From: Mangrovibacterium diazotrophicum
Lineage (GTDB): Bacteria; Bacteroidota; Bacteroidia; Bacteroidales; Prolixibacteraceae
Direction: 5' to 3'
Length of the DNA stretch: 64,000 nt
Assembly (NCBI RefSeq): GCF_003610535.1
Contig: NZ_RAPN01000001.1
Location: 2,343,320-2,407,319 of the forward strand
Part shown: positions 34,596 to 42,005 of the stretch, piece by piece
Numbering within the stretch: the first letter of the stretch is position 1
How the letters are laid out: the number at the start of each line of letters is the position of its first letter
Program-made: the position numbers and the translations under genes
Notes under the pieces: model-generated
The model's database searches: none
Seen by the model: the letters and a program-made list of their open reading frames with translations, nothing else
What the model was told of the DNA's origin: nothing

Positions 34596-35428
34596 TTTTG
34601 ATCTGTTTTAACAAAGCCCTTGCTGACCCAGCCGGTAATTTTGGTTTCAACGCGGTACCAGCCATTCTTCTCTTCCAGCACTTTCAATTTGGCACCGGTA
34701 AGCAGCGGCTGCGCTACTTTTTTAGCTTCAACTGAAGGACTTTCGCGGATATTCAGCAAATCGGCATTGACGACGATTCCATCTAAATCCAACAGGGGCT
34801 GATCATCGCTTCGATTCTGGGAAAGCAGCATACTGCGGAACTTATCGAGCGGGAAAGCCGGTCCCGGATCCGTCTTCCGACCCGGAGAAATTTCCTCATG
34901 TCCAAGAATACTGCCGATATTGTAAGCAGGGCTTTTGATGAGTAACTCGCAAACCTTACGACAAGCTTCTATCTGCTCGGGCGTATAAACATGCCACCAG
35001 CTTGGCATTTTTTCGTTCCGATGAACAGCCTGCAGCACATCGTTCGCCTGGTATTTTTGGCCAAACCAAGCCTGAAACTCAGTTCCAACTTTTTCCATGC
35101 GCCCGGCGTTGTCCAATTCAATACCAATTGAATACCGATTGTACCAGCTTCGTCCGGCATATTGACTCTCACCGGCATGCCAGGCAACCGTATCAAAGTC
35201 CACCAACTGATAAATTTCGCCCTGCCTACCAATAACGATGTGAGCCGAAGCTTTAATATCATCGCGGCATAGGTACTGCGCCGATGACAAGGCATCGCGC
35301 CCCGCCGTGAAGTGAATGATAATGGTATCGGGCATTCCGGTAATAAATTTGTCGTGATTTTTGGGACAAGCCATCGGGCTGACTGTGTCGCCCACGAGCT
35401 TATGATTCACAAGAGACAGTGCACTCAT
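34592..35428 (-). CDS. N-acetylmuramoyl-L-alanine amidase (Amidase_2) with C-terminal SH3 domain
   Basis: 278 residues. The Amidase_2/AmpD-like catalytic domain (about 5-205) has the expected zinc and catalytic residues: His39 (IIIHFTAG), Glu104 (YSIGIELDN), His177 (LGHEEISPGRKTDPG) and Asp187. A bacterial SH3 domain follows (about 218-278, LNIRESPSVEAKKVAQPLL...GWVSKGFV), which usually binds peptidoglycan. It cleaves the muramoyl-L-Ala bond. No signal peptide is visible, so it may be cytoplasmic, exported by a special route, or phage-endolysin-like. First gene of a five-gene overlapping operon with a -7 box at 35501-35508. Confidence 0.93.
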   Translation of the reverse strand: MSALSLVNHKLVGDTVSPMACPKNHDKFITGMPDTIIIHFTAGRDALSSAQYLCRDDIKASAHIVIGRQGEIYQLVDFDTVAWHAGESQYAGRSWYNRYSIGIELDNAGRMEKVGTEFQAWFGQKYQANDVLQAVHRNEKMPSWWHVYTPEQIEACRKVCELLIKSPAYNIGSILGHEEISPGRKTDPGPAFPLDKFRSMLLSQNRSDDQPLLDLDGIVVNADLLNIRESPSVEAKKVAQPLLTGAKLKVLEEKNGWYRVETKITGWVSKGFVKTDQK

Positions 35429-35500
35429 GTTGAAAAAGTTTAGTTTGTTACGCTAACCAGAATTAGTCTGACTACAATGGGAAATAAATCCTGTTTCTAT

Positions 35501-35508
35501 CAAAGTTA
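35501..35508 (-). promoter_or_regulatory. Candidate -7 box of the amidase/DUF5675/DUF4230 operon
   Basis: TAACTTTG on the minus strand, an exact TAnnTTTG match, 72 bases before the amidase start. Confidence 0.45.
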
Positions 35509-35747
35509 CAGAATCAAAAGTCGAAAGTCAATTCATTGATAAATAATAATTTGAGACAACAAATAAAATCACAGTCGAATTTCAAACATTAATTTGAGTG
35601 AAAATACAGCAGACATCCGCGTCTTCTTCGCTCTGTTTTGGACATAGGTATAAAACCAAGTGCTGAAAAAGAAATGCTTTTTATTTTGAAAAGGTTAACG
35701 AATCTGTTCCATATCGCCGCCCGAAGTTCCCCAATGAATTGATTTAC

Positions 35748-35755
35748 TACTTTTG
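35748..35755 (+). promoter_or_regulatory. Candidate -7 box of the FUSC-family gene
   Basis: TACTTTTG, exact TAnnTTTG match, 26 bases before the GTG start at 35782. Confidence 0.45.
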
Positions 35756-35781
35756 CTCCGTAAACCTTTAAAATCCCCGTC

Positions 35782-37941
35782 GTGAAGCTGAAGAAGCAAC
35801 TGAACAACTGGTTGGAAAAGCAAGCTTGGTTTGAGCTGTGGCGCCGCGAGTTTTGGAGCCGCCCCGATCGGCTGATGGCCACAAAAGCAACATTGGCAAT
35901 TGCCTTGTTAAGCGTTCCGTTTGTTGCTATCGGAAAACCCTTCTTCGCTATCACACTGGGTCTTGGCGCGCTGGCCGGCGCACTTTCCGAAACCGATGAC
36001 CACCCCAAAGGACGTATCAAATCGCTTTTATTGAAAGTTGTCAGCTTCGGAATCTCCAGCCTCGCCGTCGGACTACTCCGCCCCTATCCGATTTTACTGG
36101 GACTGGGATTGGGTATTTCAACCATTGGCTTCCTGCTTATTGGCGGTTTAGGCGAACGCTATCGAGGCGTGACATTCGGCGCCATCCTGGTCGGTATTTA
36201 CGCCATGCTCGGGATCGAAATCAGCCCTGCCTGGTACTGGCCCGCAGTACTGATGCCAACCGGGGCACTTTTTTATGGTTTACTTTCTCTTGCTCTTTTG
36301 TACTACAAGCCATACCGATTGCTCGAAGAACAGCTTGCCCGAGGCTTCAGCGCTCTTGCTGATTATTTTGATGAGAAAGCCAACCTTTTCCCCAGTGATG
36401 AGAAAACACAAAGTGAAGTGCGAAATAAACTGGCTTTGCTCAACGTCAAGTTGGTTGGATCACTCGACCGCTGCCGCGAAGTTATGCGTAGTTATGCGGA
36501 TGCCTTAAAAGATGACGCCCCGCTGAAACCATATCTGCAGCAGTTTATGCTGCTGCAAAGTTTACACGAGCGCGCTGCCTCCAGCCACGAACGCTACGAT
36601 TTGCTGAGCCAGGACCCGCACAACCTGGAAATCATGGAAGGTATCGGACAGATTCTGCACCAAATGGCCGAAGCCATCAAGCAATTTGCTTATGCCATGT
36701 TGACAGGCATTCAGTACCGCCATCCCGTTGCGCTGAACTGGAGCATTAAAGCACTGCAGGACAAGCAAATTCTGTTTAAACAGAGCGAGAACAGTCCGTT
36801 AAGCCTGCTTATTCGCAACCTGGTTCGTTCCAACCTGGCACTACAACGGTCGAACGACGAGAACCAACGCACCATCACACCCAAACTGGCCAAAGATACA
36901 CGTACGTTGTATCAACGTTTAAAAGACCAACTGAGCTTGCATCACCCGCGTATGCGCCACGCCATCCGGTTAAGTATTTGCTTTATGATTGGCTTTGCTA
37001 TTTCCGAAGGTTTCAAAATGCCCAAAGGTGAATGGATCGTGCTTACCAGTTTGTTTGTTTGTCAGCCCAGTTACAGCGAAACCCGCCGACGTCTGTTTCA
37101 ACGTGTCATGGGCACCATTACCGGAGTGATTGTCGGCGTGCTGATTATCCAGATTTTACCAACTGTTGCAGGTCAATTGTTGCTCATGCTCGCTGCATCT
37201 TTCTTCTTTTTCAGCTGGCTGCGCCGAAAATATTCTACAGCAGTTGTTTTCATCACCATCTTTGTGCTTTGCGTATTCAACCTGGGCACACACCAAGGGG
37301 TAGCTGCCATGGTTCCGCGACTGATTGATACCATTATCGGTTCGGCCTTGGCCATTATTACGGTTCGCCTGCTTTGGCCCGATTGGCAGCACAAACGTCT
37401 GCCTAACCTGCTGAACACCGCTTTTGAGAAGAATGCGGCTTATTTTGAAGTCATCATCAACGAATACAGAGAAGCCTCAACCGGCGACGATTTCGAATAT
37501 CGGATTGCCCGTCGTCAGGCTCACCGTGCCGACAATGCTTTGGTTTTAGCCTGGCAGGATATGCAGCTTGAACCTCGTCGCCACCAGCAAATGCGCGAAC
37601 AATCATTCACGCTGACTTATTTGAACCACGCGTTACTTTCCTACTTGTCGGCCTTGGGTGCACACCGGGAGCAGAGCGATTTCAATACCCGTGAGTTAGT
37701 CGAACCGGCCAGCAAGATCCTGGAAATTTTGAGACATGCTCAAATTCCATTGCCCGGAGATATCAAGGATAAACAGGATGAATTGGCAGCTTTGCTTGCT
37801 GAATTAAGAGAGAAACAAGCAGCAAATGAGAATTCCGCATCATTGCAGCAAACCGGTTTAGTCATCAACATCGCCGAGCTTACATCAAAGCTTTTGGATC
37901 GAGCACAACCGTTCAATCCGCAATTGTCGCAGAAAGACTGA
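35782..37941 (+). CDS. FUSC-family (YccS/YhfK-like) inner-membrane protein
   Basis: 719 residues from a GTG start placed after a good -7 box. It has the tandem YccS/YhfK layout: N-terminal membrane block (about 32-175, five or six helices), a cytoplasmic helical region (180-390), a second membrane block (about 398-535: ICFMIGFAISEGF, GTITGVIVGVLIIQILP, LLMLAASFFFFSWLRR) and a C-terminal helical tail. The hallmark MPKGEWIVLTSLFVCQPSYSETRRRLFQRVMGT matches the fusaric-acid-resistance core (around residue 413). Related proteins are proposed aromatic-acid or envelope transporters; the substrate is unknown. Monocistronic. Confidence 0.92.
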   Translation: MKLKKQLNNWLEKQAWFELWRREFWSRPDRLMATKATLAIALLSVPFVAIGKPFFAITLGLGALAGALSETDDHPKGRIKSLLLKVVSFGISSLAVGLLRPYPILLGLGLGISTIGFLLIGGLGERYRGVTFGAILVGIYAMLGIEISPAWYWPAVLMPTGALFYGLLSLALLYYKPYRLLEEQLARGFSALADYFDEKANLFPSDEKTQSEVRNKLALLNVKLVGSLDRCREVMRSYADALKDDAPLKPYLQQFMLLQSLHERAASSHERYDLLSQDPHNLEIMEGIGQILHQMAEAIKQFAYAMLTGIQYRHPVALNWSIKALQDKQILFKQSENSPLSLLIRNLVRSNLALQRSNDENQRTITPKLAKDTRTLYQRLKDQLSLHHPRMRHAIRLSICFMIGFAISEGFKMPKGEWIVLTSLFVCQPSYSETRRRLFQRVMGTITGVIVGVLIIQILPTVAGQLLLMLAASFFFFSWLRRKYSTAVVFITIFVLCVFNLGTHQGVAAMVPRLIDTIIGSALAIITVRLLWPDWQHKRLPNLLNTAFEKNAAYFEVIINEYREASTGDDFEYRIARRQAHRADNALVLAWQDMQLEPRRHQQMREQSFTLTYLNHALLSYLSALGAHREQSDFNTRELVEPASKILEILRHAQIPLPGDIKDKQDELAALLAELREKQAANENSASLQQTGLVINIAELTSKLLDRAQPFNPQLSQKD

Positions 37942-38043
37942 TAAATATCAAGTTTTCCAATTGTAAAAGCTTTCAAATGTACTGGATCGTTCCTTTTGAA
38001 AAGCTTAATTTTAATGCGATTTATATCTAAAGAATTTCATTGA

Positions 38044-39414
38044 ATGAGCAGTATTGAACAATACATCGAAGAGAACCAACAACGGTTCCTCGATGAACTT
38101 TTCGGATTGATCCGAATTCCTTCTATTAGTTCTATTTCACTACACAAACCCGACATGTACAGGGCAGCAGAATACTGGAAAGAGATGTTGCTGAAAGCGG
38201 GTGCCGATCGCGCAGGTGTGTACGAAACAGCAGGTAACCCGGTCACCTACGGCGAAAAGATAATCGATCCTTCAAAACCAACGGTTTTAATTTACGGCCA
38301 CATGGACGTGATGCCGGTTGAACCGCTGGAATTGTGGAAATCGCAGCCGTTTGAGCCGGAGATCCGCGATGGCAAAATTTACGCGCGTGGTGCCGACGAC
38401 GACAAAGGTCAATCGTTCATGCACGCCAAGGCATTCGAATACATGGTTGCCAACAACTGCCTCCCATGCAACGTGAAGTTCATGATTGAAGGCGAGGAAG
38501 AAATTGGCTCGCCGAACCTGGGTGCATGGTGCGAAGCCAACAAAGATATGCTGAAAGCCGATGTGATCCTGGTATCCGACACCGGCATGATTGCCCGCGA
38601 TATTCCATCGATCACAACCGGGCTGCGTGGTTTGGCGTACTGGCAGGTTGAAGTAACCGGCCCCAACCGCGACCTGCACTCGGGCATGTACGGCGGTGCC
38701 GTGGCAAACCCGATCAACGTGCTGAACAAACTGATTGCGCAAATGACCGACGAGAATGGTCGAATCACCATCCCCGGCTTTTACGATGACGTGCAAGACG
38801 TGTCAGCCGAGGAGCGCGAACTTCTGGGCCGTGCGCCATTCAATCTCGACGACTACAAAGCTGCACTGGAACTGGAAGAAGTTGAAGGTGAAGCAGGATA
38901 TACTACCAACGAACGCACAGGAATCCGACCATCATTTGACGTGTGCGGCATCTGGGGCGGTTACACCGGCGAGGGTGCCAAAACTGTCATCGCATCAAAG
39001 GCTTACGCCAAAATCAGCTGCCGCCTCGTGCCTGATCAGGATCACGAAAAGATCGCAGTGTTGTTCAAAGAGCACTTTGAAGGAATCGCTCCTAAAACCG
39101 TTAAAGTTGAAGTGACTTCGCTGCACGGCGGACAAGCTTACGTTTGCCCGATCGATATCCCGGCTTACCAGGCAGCTGAAAAAGCATACACCGATACCTT
39201 TGGAAAACGTCCGGTTCCGGTTCGCAGTGGCGGTAGTATTCCAATCATTTCAACCTTTGAACAGGTATTGGGAATTAAATCAGTCTTGATGGGCTTTGGT
39301 TTGGGCTCAGATGCCATCCACTCGCCGAATGAAAACTACCCACTGGAACAATTTTTCAATGGGATTAAAACCATTCCGAAATTCTACCAGTATTTTGTAG
39401 AGTTAAGCAAATAA
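38044..39414 (+). CDS. M20-family dipeptidase
   Basis: 456 residues. Di-zinc M20 peptidase motifs are visible: LIYGHMDVMPVEP (metal His86, catalytic Asp88), GADDDKGQ (bridging Asp near 119) and IEGEEEIGSP (catalytic and metal Glu near 151-152). The dimerisation domain is about 190-330 and the C-terminal metal His lies in DAIHSPNE. It hydrolyses dipeptides or short peptides in the cytoplasm (CNDP/ArgE-like subfamily). A strong terminator follows. Confidence 0.95.
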   Translation: MSSIEQYIEENQQRFLDELFGLIRIPSISSISLHKPDMYRAAEYWKEMLLKAGADRAGVYETAGNPVTYGEKIIDPSKPTVLIYGHMDVMPVEPLELWKSQPFEPEIRDGKIYARGADDDKGQSFMHAKAFEYMVANNCLPCNVKFMIEGEEEIGSPNLGAWCEANKDMLKADVILVSDTGMIARDIPSITTGLRGLAYWQVEVTGPNRDLHSGMYGGAVANPINVLNKLIAQMTDENGRITIPGFYDDVQDVSAEERELLGRAPFNLDDYKAALELEEVEGEAGYTTNERTGIRPSFDVCGIWGGYTGEGAKTVIASKAYAKISCRLVPDQDHEKIAVLFKEHFEGIAPKTVKVEVTSLHGGQAYVCPIDIPAYQAAEKAYTDTFGKRPVPVRSGGSIPIISTFEQVLGIKSVLMGFGLGSDAIHSPNENYPLEQFFNGIKTIPKFYQYFVELSK

Positions 39415-39435
39415 ACCAATTCAAATACAACTCAG

Positions 39436-39470
39436 AATCCGCTTTTCCACTTTGGTCAAGCGGATTTTTT
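39436..39470 (+). terminator. Terminator between the M20 dipeptidase and LytTR genes
   Basis: AATCCGCTT and AAGCGGATT arms, 13-base loop, then a T-run. It ends just before the LytTR gene's stop (39472). Confidence 0.8.
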
Positions 39471-39471
39471 G

Positions 39472-40224
39472 CTAACGATCCAGCCACTCTTTGAAGTCAG
39501 CAACGCGCTCGCGGGCGACGATCAGATCCGGTTCATCCAGTCCTTCAACCTTCAGTCGAAGACGCGAGTTGCTCCAGGCCAGCATGTCGGTGCAGGCATC
39601 GATGCCAACAATGTATTTACGGTTGATGCGAAAAAAGCTCTGTGGGTTTACCAGCTGCTCCAACTGGTCAAGTGGATAGTCGATGCAATAGTTACGCTTG
39701 TCTCGGGTTAAAATGAAGGTAGCTTTATCCTGGCTGTAAAACACCTGGATCTCCTCAACCGGAACCGTTCGAATCTTGTCACCCACCTTCACCATAAATC
39801 GACTTTTGTACTGCTTTTCTTCTGTCGGTTGCTGGATAGCCATCAGCTTTTCGAGCAGCAGGCCGGGAACAAATTGGCGGGCTTTGTCAATCGCTTGTTT
39901 CAGCCGCTCTTCCTCTACCGGCTTCAGCAGGTAATCGATCCCATTGGTTTTGAAGGCTTCGATTGCATACTGGTCGTAAGCCGTGGTGAAAATGATCGGA
40001 CAACCGACCTCAACCTGCTTGTATATCTCGAAGCTCAGCCCATCGGCCAGCTGGATATCGGAAAAGATCAAATCAATCTTTGGCCGGGCCGACAAAAACA
40101 GCACCGCGTCGCGAACCGACTCCAGCCGGTGCAAAACCTCTATGTCGGGCGAAACCTGGTTCAGCAGACGCTCCAAATGGTTGGCCGCCCGCTTTTCATC
40201 TTCTATAATTAATACCTTCATCAA
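39472..40224 (-). CDS. LytTR-family response regulator
   Basis: 250 residues. Receiver domain (2-115): EDEKRA, phosphoacceptor Asp56 in LIFSDIQLADG, TAYDQYAIEAF and YLLKPV. The LytTR DNA-binding domain (about 143-245) has IQVFYSQDKATFILTRDKRNY and FFRINRKYIVGIDA. It overlaps the kinase gene by 4 bases (ATGA) and forms a pair with it. It follows, on the same strand, a TonB receptor and a TPR-like gene that may be its targets. Confidence 0.94.
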   Translation of the reverse strand: MMKVLIIEDEKRAANHLERLLNQVSPDIEVLHRLESVRDAVLFLSARPKIDLIFSDIQLADGLSFEIYKQVEVGCPIIFTTAYDQYAIEAFKTNGIDYLLKPVEEERLKQAIDKARQFVPGLLLEKLMAIQQPTEEKQYKSRFMVKVGDKIRTVPVEEIQVFYSQDKATFILTRDKRNYCIDYPLDQLEQLVNPQSFFRINRKYIVGIDACTDMLAWSNSRLRLKVEGLDEPDLIVARERVADFKEWLDR

Positions 40225-41264
40225 TTTTCAACTTTAAGAATGGGCACCCGCACCCGGTAAAACTGTTCTGTCTGTTCAATCTCCACCGGCTTTGCGGAGA
40301 AAAAGGCAAACTGCTGCCGGATGTTTTGCAAGCCTGTTTTCTTCGAATCATCCCCCACCGATTTGGGCTGCAGGTTATTCTCCACCTCCAGGTAATCGCC
40401 GTTCTGACGAACTGTAACTTTCAGCGGAAAAGCTGCCGAAACTTCGTTGTGCTTTACGGCGTTCTCGATCAGCATTTGCAGTGTCATCGGAACCATAAAA
40501 TCATCCGACCTTGCCTCCACCTGCAGGTCGATCTGCAACTTTTCTTCGAAACGGGTTTTCAATAGAAAAATATAAGAATCCAGGAAATTCAACTCTTCCT
40601 GCAGCGGCACCAACTCCTTGTCGCGGCTATCGAGCACATAGCGAAACAGATCGCTCAGCTGCCTAATAAACCGCACCGCCTGCTGCTGGTCTTCATACAC
40701 CAGATCACTCAACACATTCAGACTATTGAACAGAAAATGCGGGTTAATCTGGTTGCGCAGCGCTTCGTACTGGTACGTCATCATTTGCGTTTTCAGTTGC
40801 GCCGAAGTGATGGTTTCGCGCTTCCAGGCCTTAAAAAAGCCAATGGCCGTAAAGAGCAGCGAGATGAACAACGAAATTAAAACAGTGTAGATGCTCGACT
40901 CCAGGAGAAACTCGTACCAATTTGAAGGCGTTATGCCATAAAAGATATACAATAGCAGCAGTTTATCGATCATGAACATGACCAGCGAGTACCCCACCAA
41001 TACCACAATCCCCAAAACCGACCGAAGCACCGGCCGTTCCATCCACTTGATCCGTTTATCCATCAGATCGGTCAGCAACATGCACCCCGTCCAGATGGTG
41101 ATGGAAATGACAAAGGACCACACGAAGCCAATCCCCAACATTTTCGGGTCGCCCGGAAAACCGGGTGTGGAAAAAACAGCGATTATCAAAGCCAGCACAA
41201 CATTGGCCAGCAAGTAGCGGGGTATAGAGAATTGATCGCGTCTGAAACCGGGAATGTAGTACAT
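40221..41264 (-). CDS. LytS/YpdA-family membrane sensor histidine kinase
   Basis: 347 residues. Four membrane helices (about 14-36, 45-65, 78-105, 125-148) precede a His_kinase domain with the phosphoacceptor block RNQINPHFLFNSLNVLSDLV (His near 177) and an ATPase domain with LQMLIENAVKHNE and a GLQNIRQQF G-box. The linker around 150-170 is a short coiled coil. No extracellular sensor domain is seen. Translationally coupled to the LytTR regulator gene. Confidence 0.93.
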   Translation of the reverse strand: MYYIPGFRRDQFSIPRYLLANVVLALIIAVFSTPGFPGDPKMLGIGFVWSFVISITIWTGCMLLTDLMDKRIKWMERPVLRSVLGIVVLVGYSLVMFMIDKLLLLYIFYGITPSNWYEFLLESSIYTVLISLFISLLFTAIGFFKAWKRETITSAQLKTQMMTYQYEALRNQINPHFLFNSLNVLSDLVYEDQQQAVRFIRQLSDLFRYVLDSRDKELVPLQEELNFLDSYIFLLKTRFEEKLQIDLQVEARSDDFMVPMTLQMLIENAVKHNEVSAAFPLKVTVRQNGDYLEVENNLQPKSVGDDSKKTGLQNIRQQFAFFSAKPVEIEQTEQFYRVRVPILKVEN

Positions 41265-41336
41265 GATTACCGAAATTTTGTGGTTTGATAAAGGTAAAAT
41301 TATTCTCGTTTTTTCGGGAGCATCCTTCCCGAAGTC

Positions 41337-41984
41337 CTATTCACAACTTTTCACCAATCCTACCACCTGTTCTTTTCCCCAGTTCGGGTGAATGGGTGAT
41401 TTCGGCTTGTAGCTATCCCAGTCGGCAAGCAATTGTTTGGCCTGATCGCAATAGGCACTTACATCGCCGCCCATGAAGCGGGCTCTGCCAATTTCCATTT
41501 GGACGTTCAAATAGCGGGCCCGCGGGTTTTTCGGGTCCAATGACAAAGCTTTGCCATTAGCCTGACCGCTTAACGGACCATATTTCTGCGAGCGTTCCAT
41601 CGGGTTTACCACCAAACGGCCCGTGTAGTAGAACGACTGCAACGCATAAACTTCCGACTCTTCCGGAACCATTTCAATCAACTGGTTCACCAGCTTTTCA
41701 GCCTCGTCCAGGTACGGATCTTTCTTCGCCGGCTCCGATTCGGTAAAACTCATCAGAATATAACTTTGTGCCTCGTAATAAACCGGCAACCACTCTTCGG
41801 GTTCAGCCTTGGCAATCACTGCAAACTTATTGGCAATTTGCTGAAAGTCGGCCGGCGAATGAGCCGTTGCATATTGAGACAAGGTTTTGCCCATGGCTTG
41901 CATGTAAGCCGGTTTTTGAGCCATTGCAATTACACACATGAGAAGGAGAACAGAACTAATGATTAACTTTTTCATCGTATTCAT
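41337..41984 (-). CDS. Periplasmic TPR-like protein, partner of the TonB receptor
   Basis: 215 residues. The signal peptide is about 1-22 (MKKLIISSVLLLMCVIAMAQ; an internal Met at residue 4 may be the true start). The mature part is helical, with repeat-like units (EEWLPVYYEAQSYILMSF, PEESEVYALQSFYYTGRLVVNP, DPKNPRARYLNVQMEIGRARFMG) consistent with TPR. It lies 21 bases after a TonB-dependent receptor gene and just before a LytS/LytTR pair. No enzymatic motif. It may bind the receptor or its substrate; this is inference. Confidence 0.75.
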   Translation of the reverse strand: MNTMKKLIISSVLLLMCVIAMAQKPAYMQAMGKTLSQYATAHSPADFQQIANKFAVIAKAEPEEWLPVYYEAQSYILMSFTESEPAKKDPYLDEAEKLVNQLIEMVPEESEVYALQSFYYTGRLVVNPMERSQKYGPLSGQANGKALSLDPKNPRARYLNVQMEIGRARFMGGDVSAYCDQAKQLLADWDSYKPKSPIHPNWGKEQVVGLVKSCE

Positions 41985-42005
41985 TTTTAAAGGTTATCGT
42001 TTTAA

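Larger units (their letters stand above)
35429..35781. other. Divergent intergenic region, amidase operon / FUSC gene
   Basis: 353 bp, AT-rich, with no credible gene. It contains one exact -7 box for each direction (35501-35508 minus, 35748-35755 plus). The minus-strand frame beginning inside the FUSC gene and ending here is antisense noise. Confidence 0.6.

Noticed and set aside
35589-36020. 143-residue minus-strand frame at the start of the FUSC gene
   Set aside because: Antisense to well-supported FUSC membrane helices; Ser/Arg-rich composition is typical of shadow frames.
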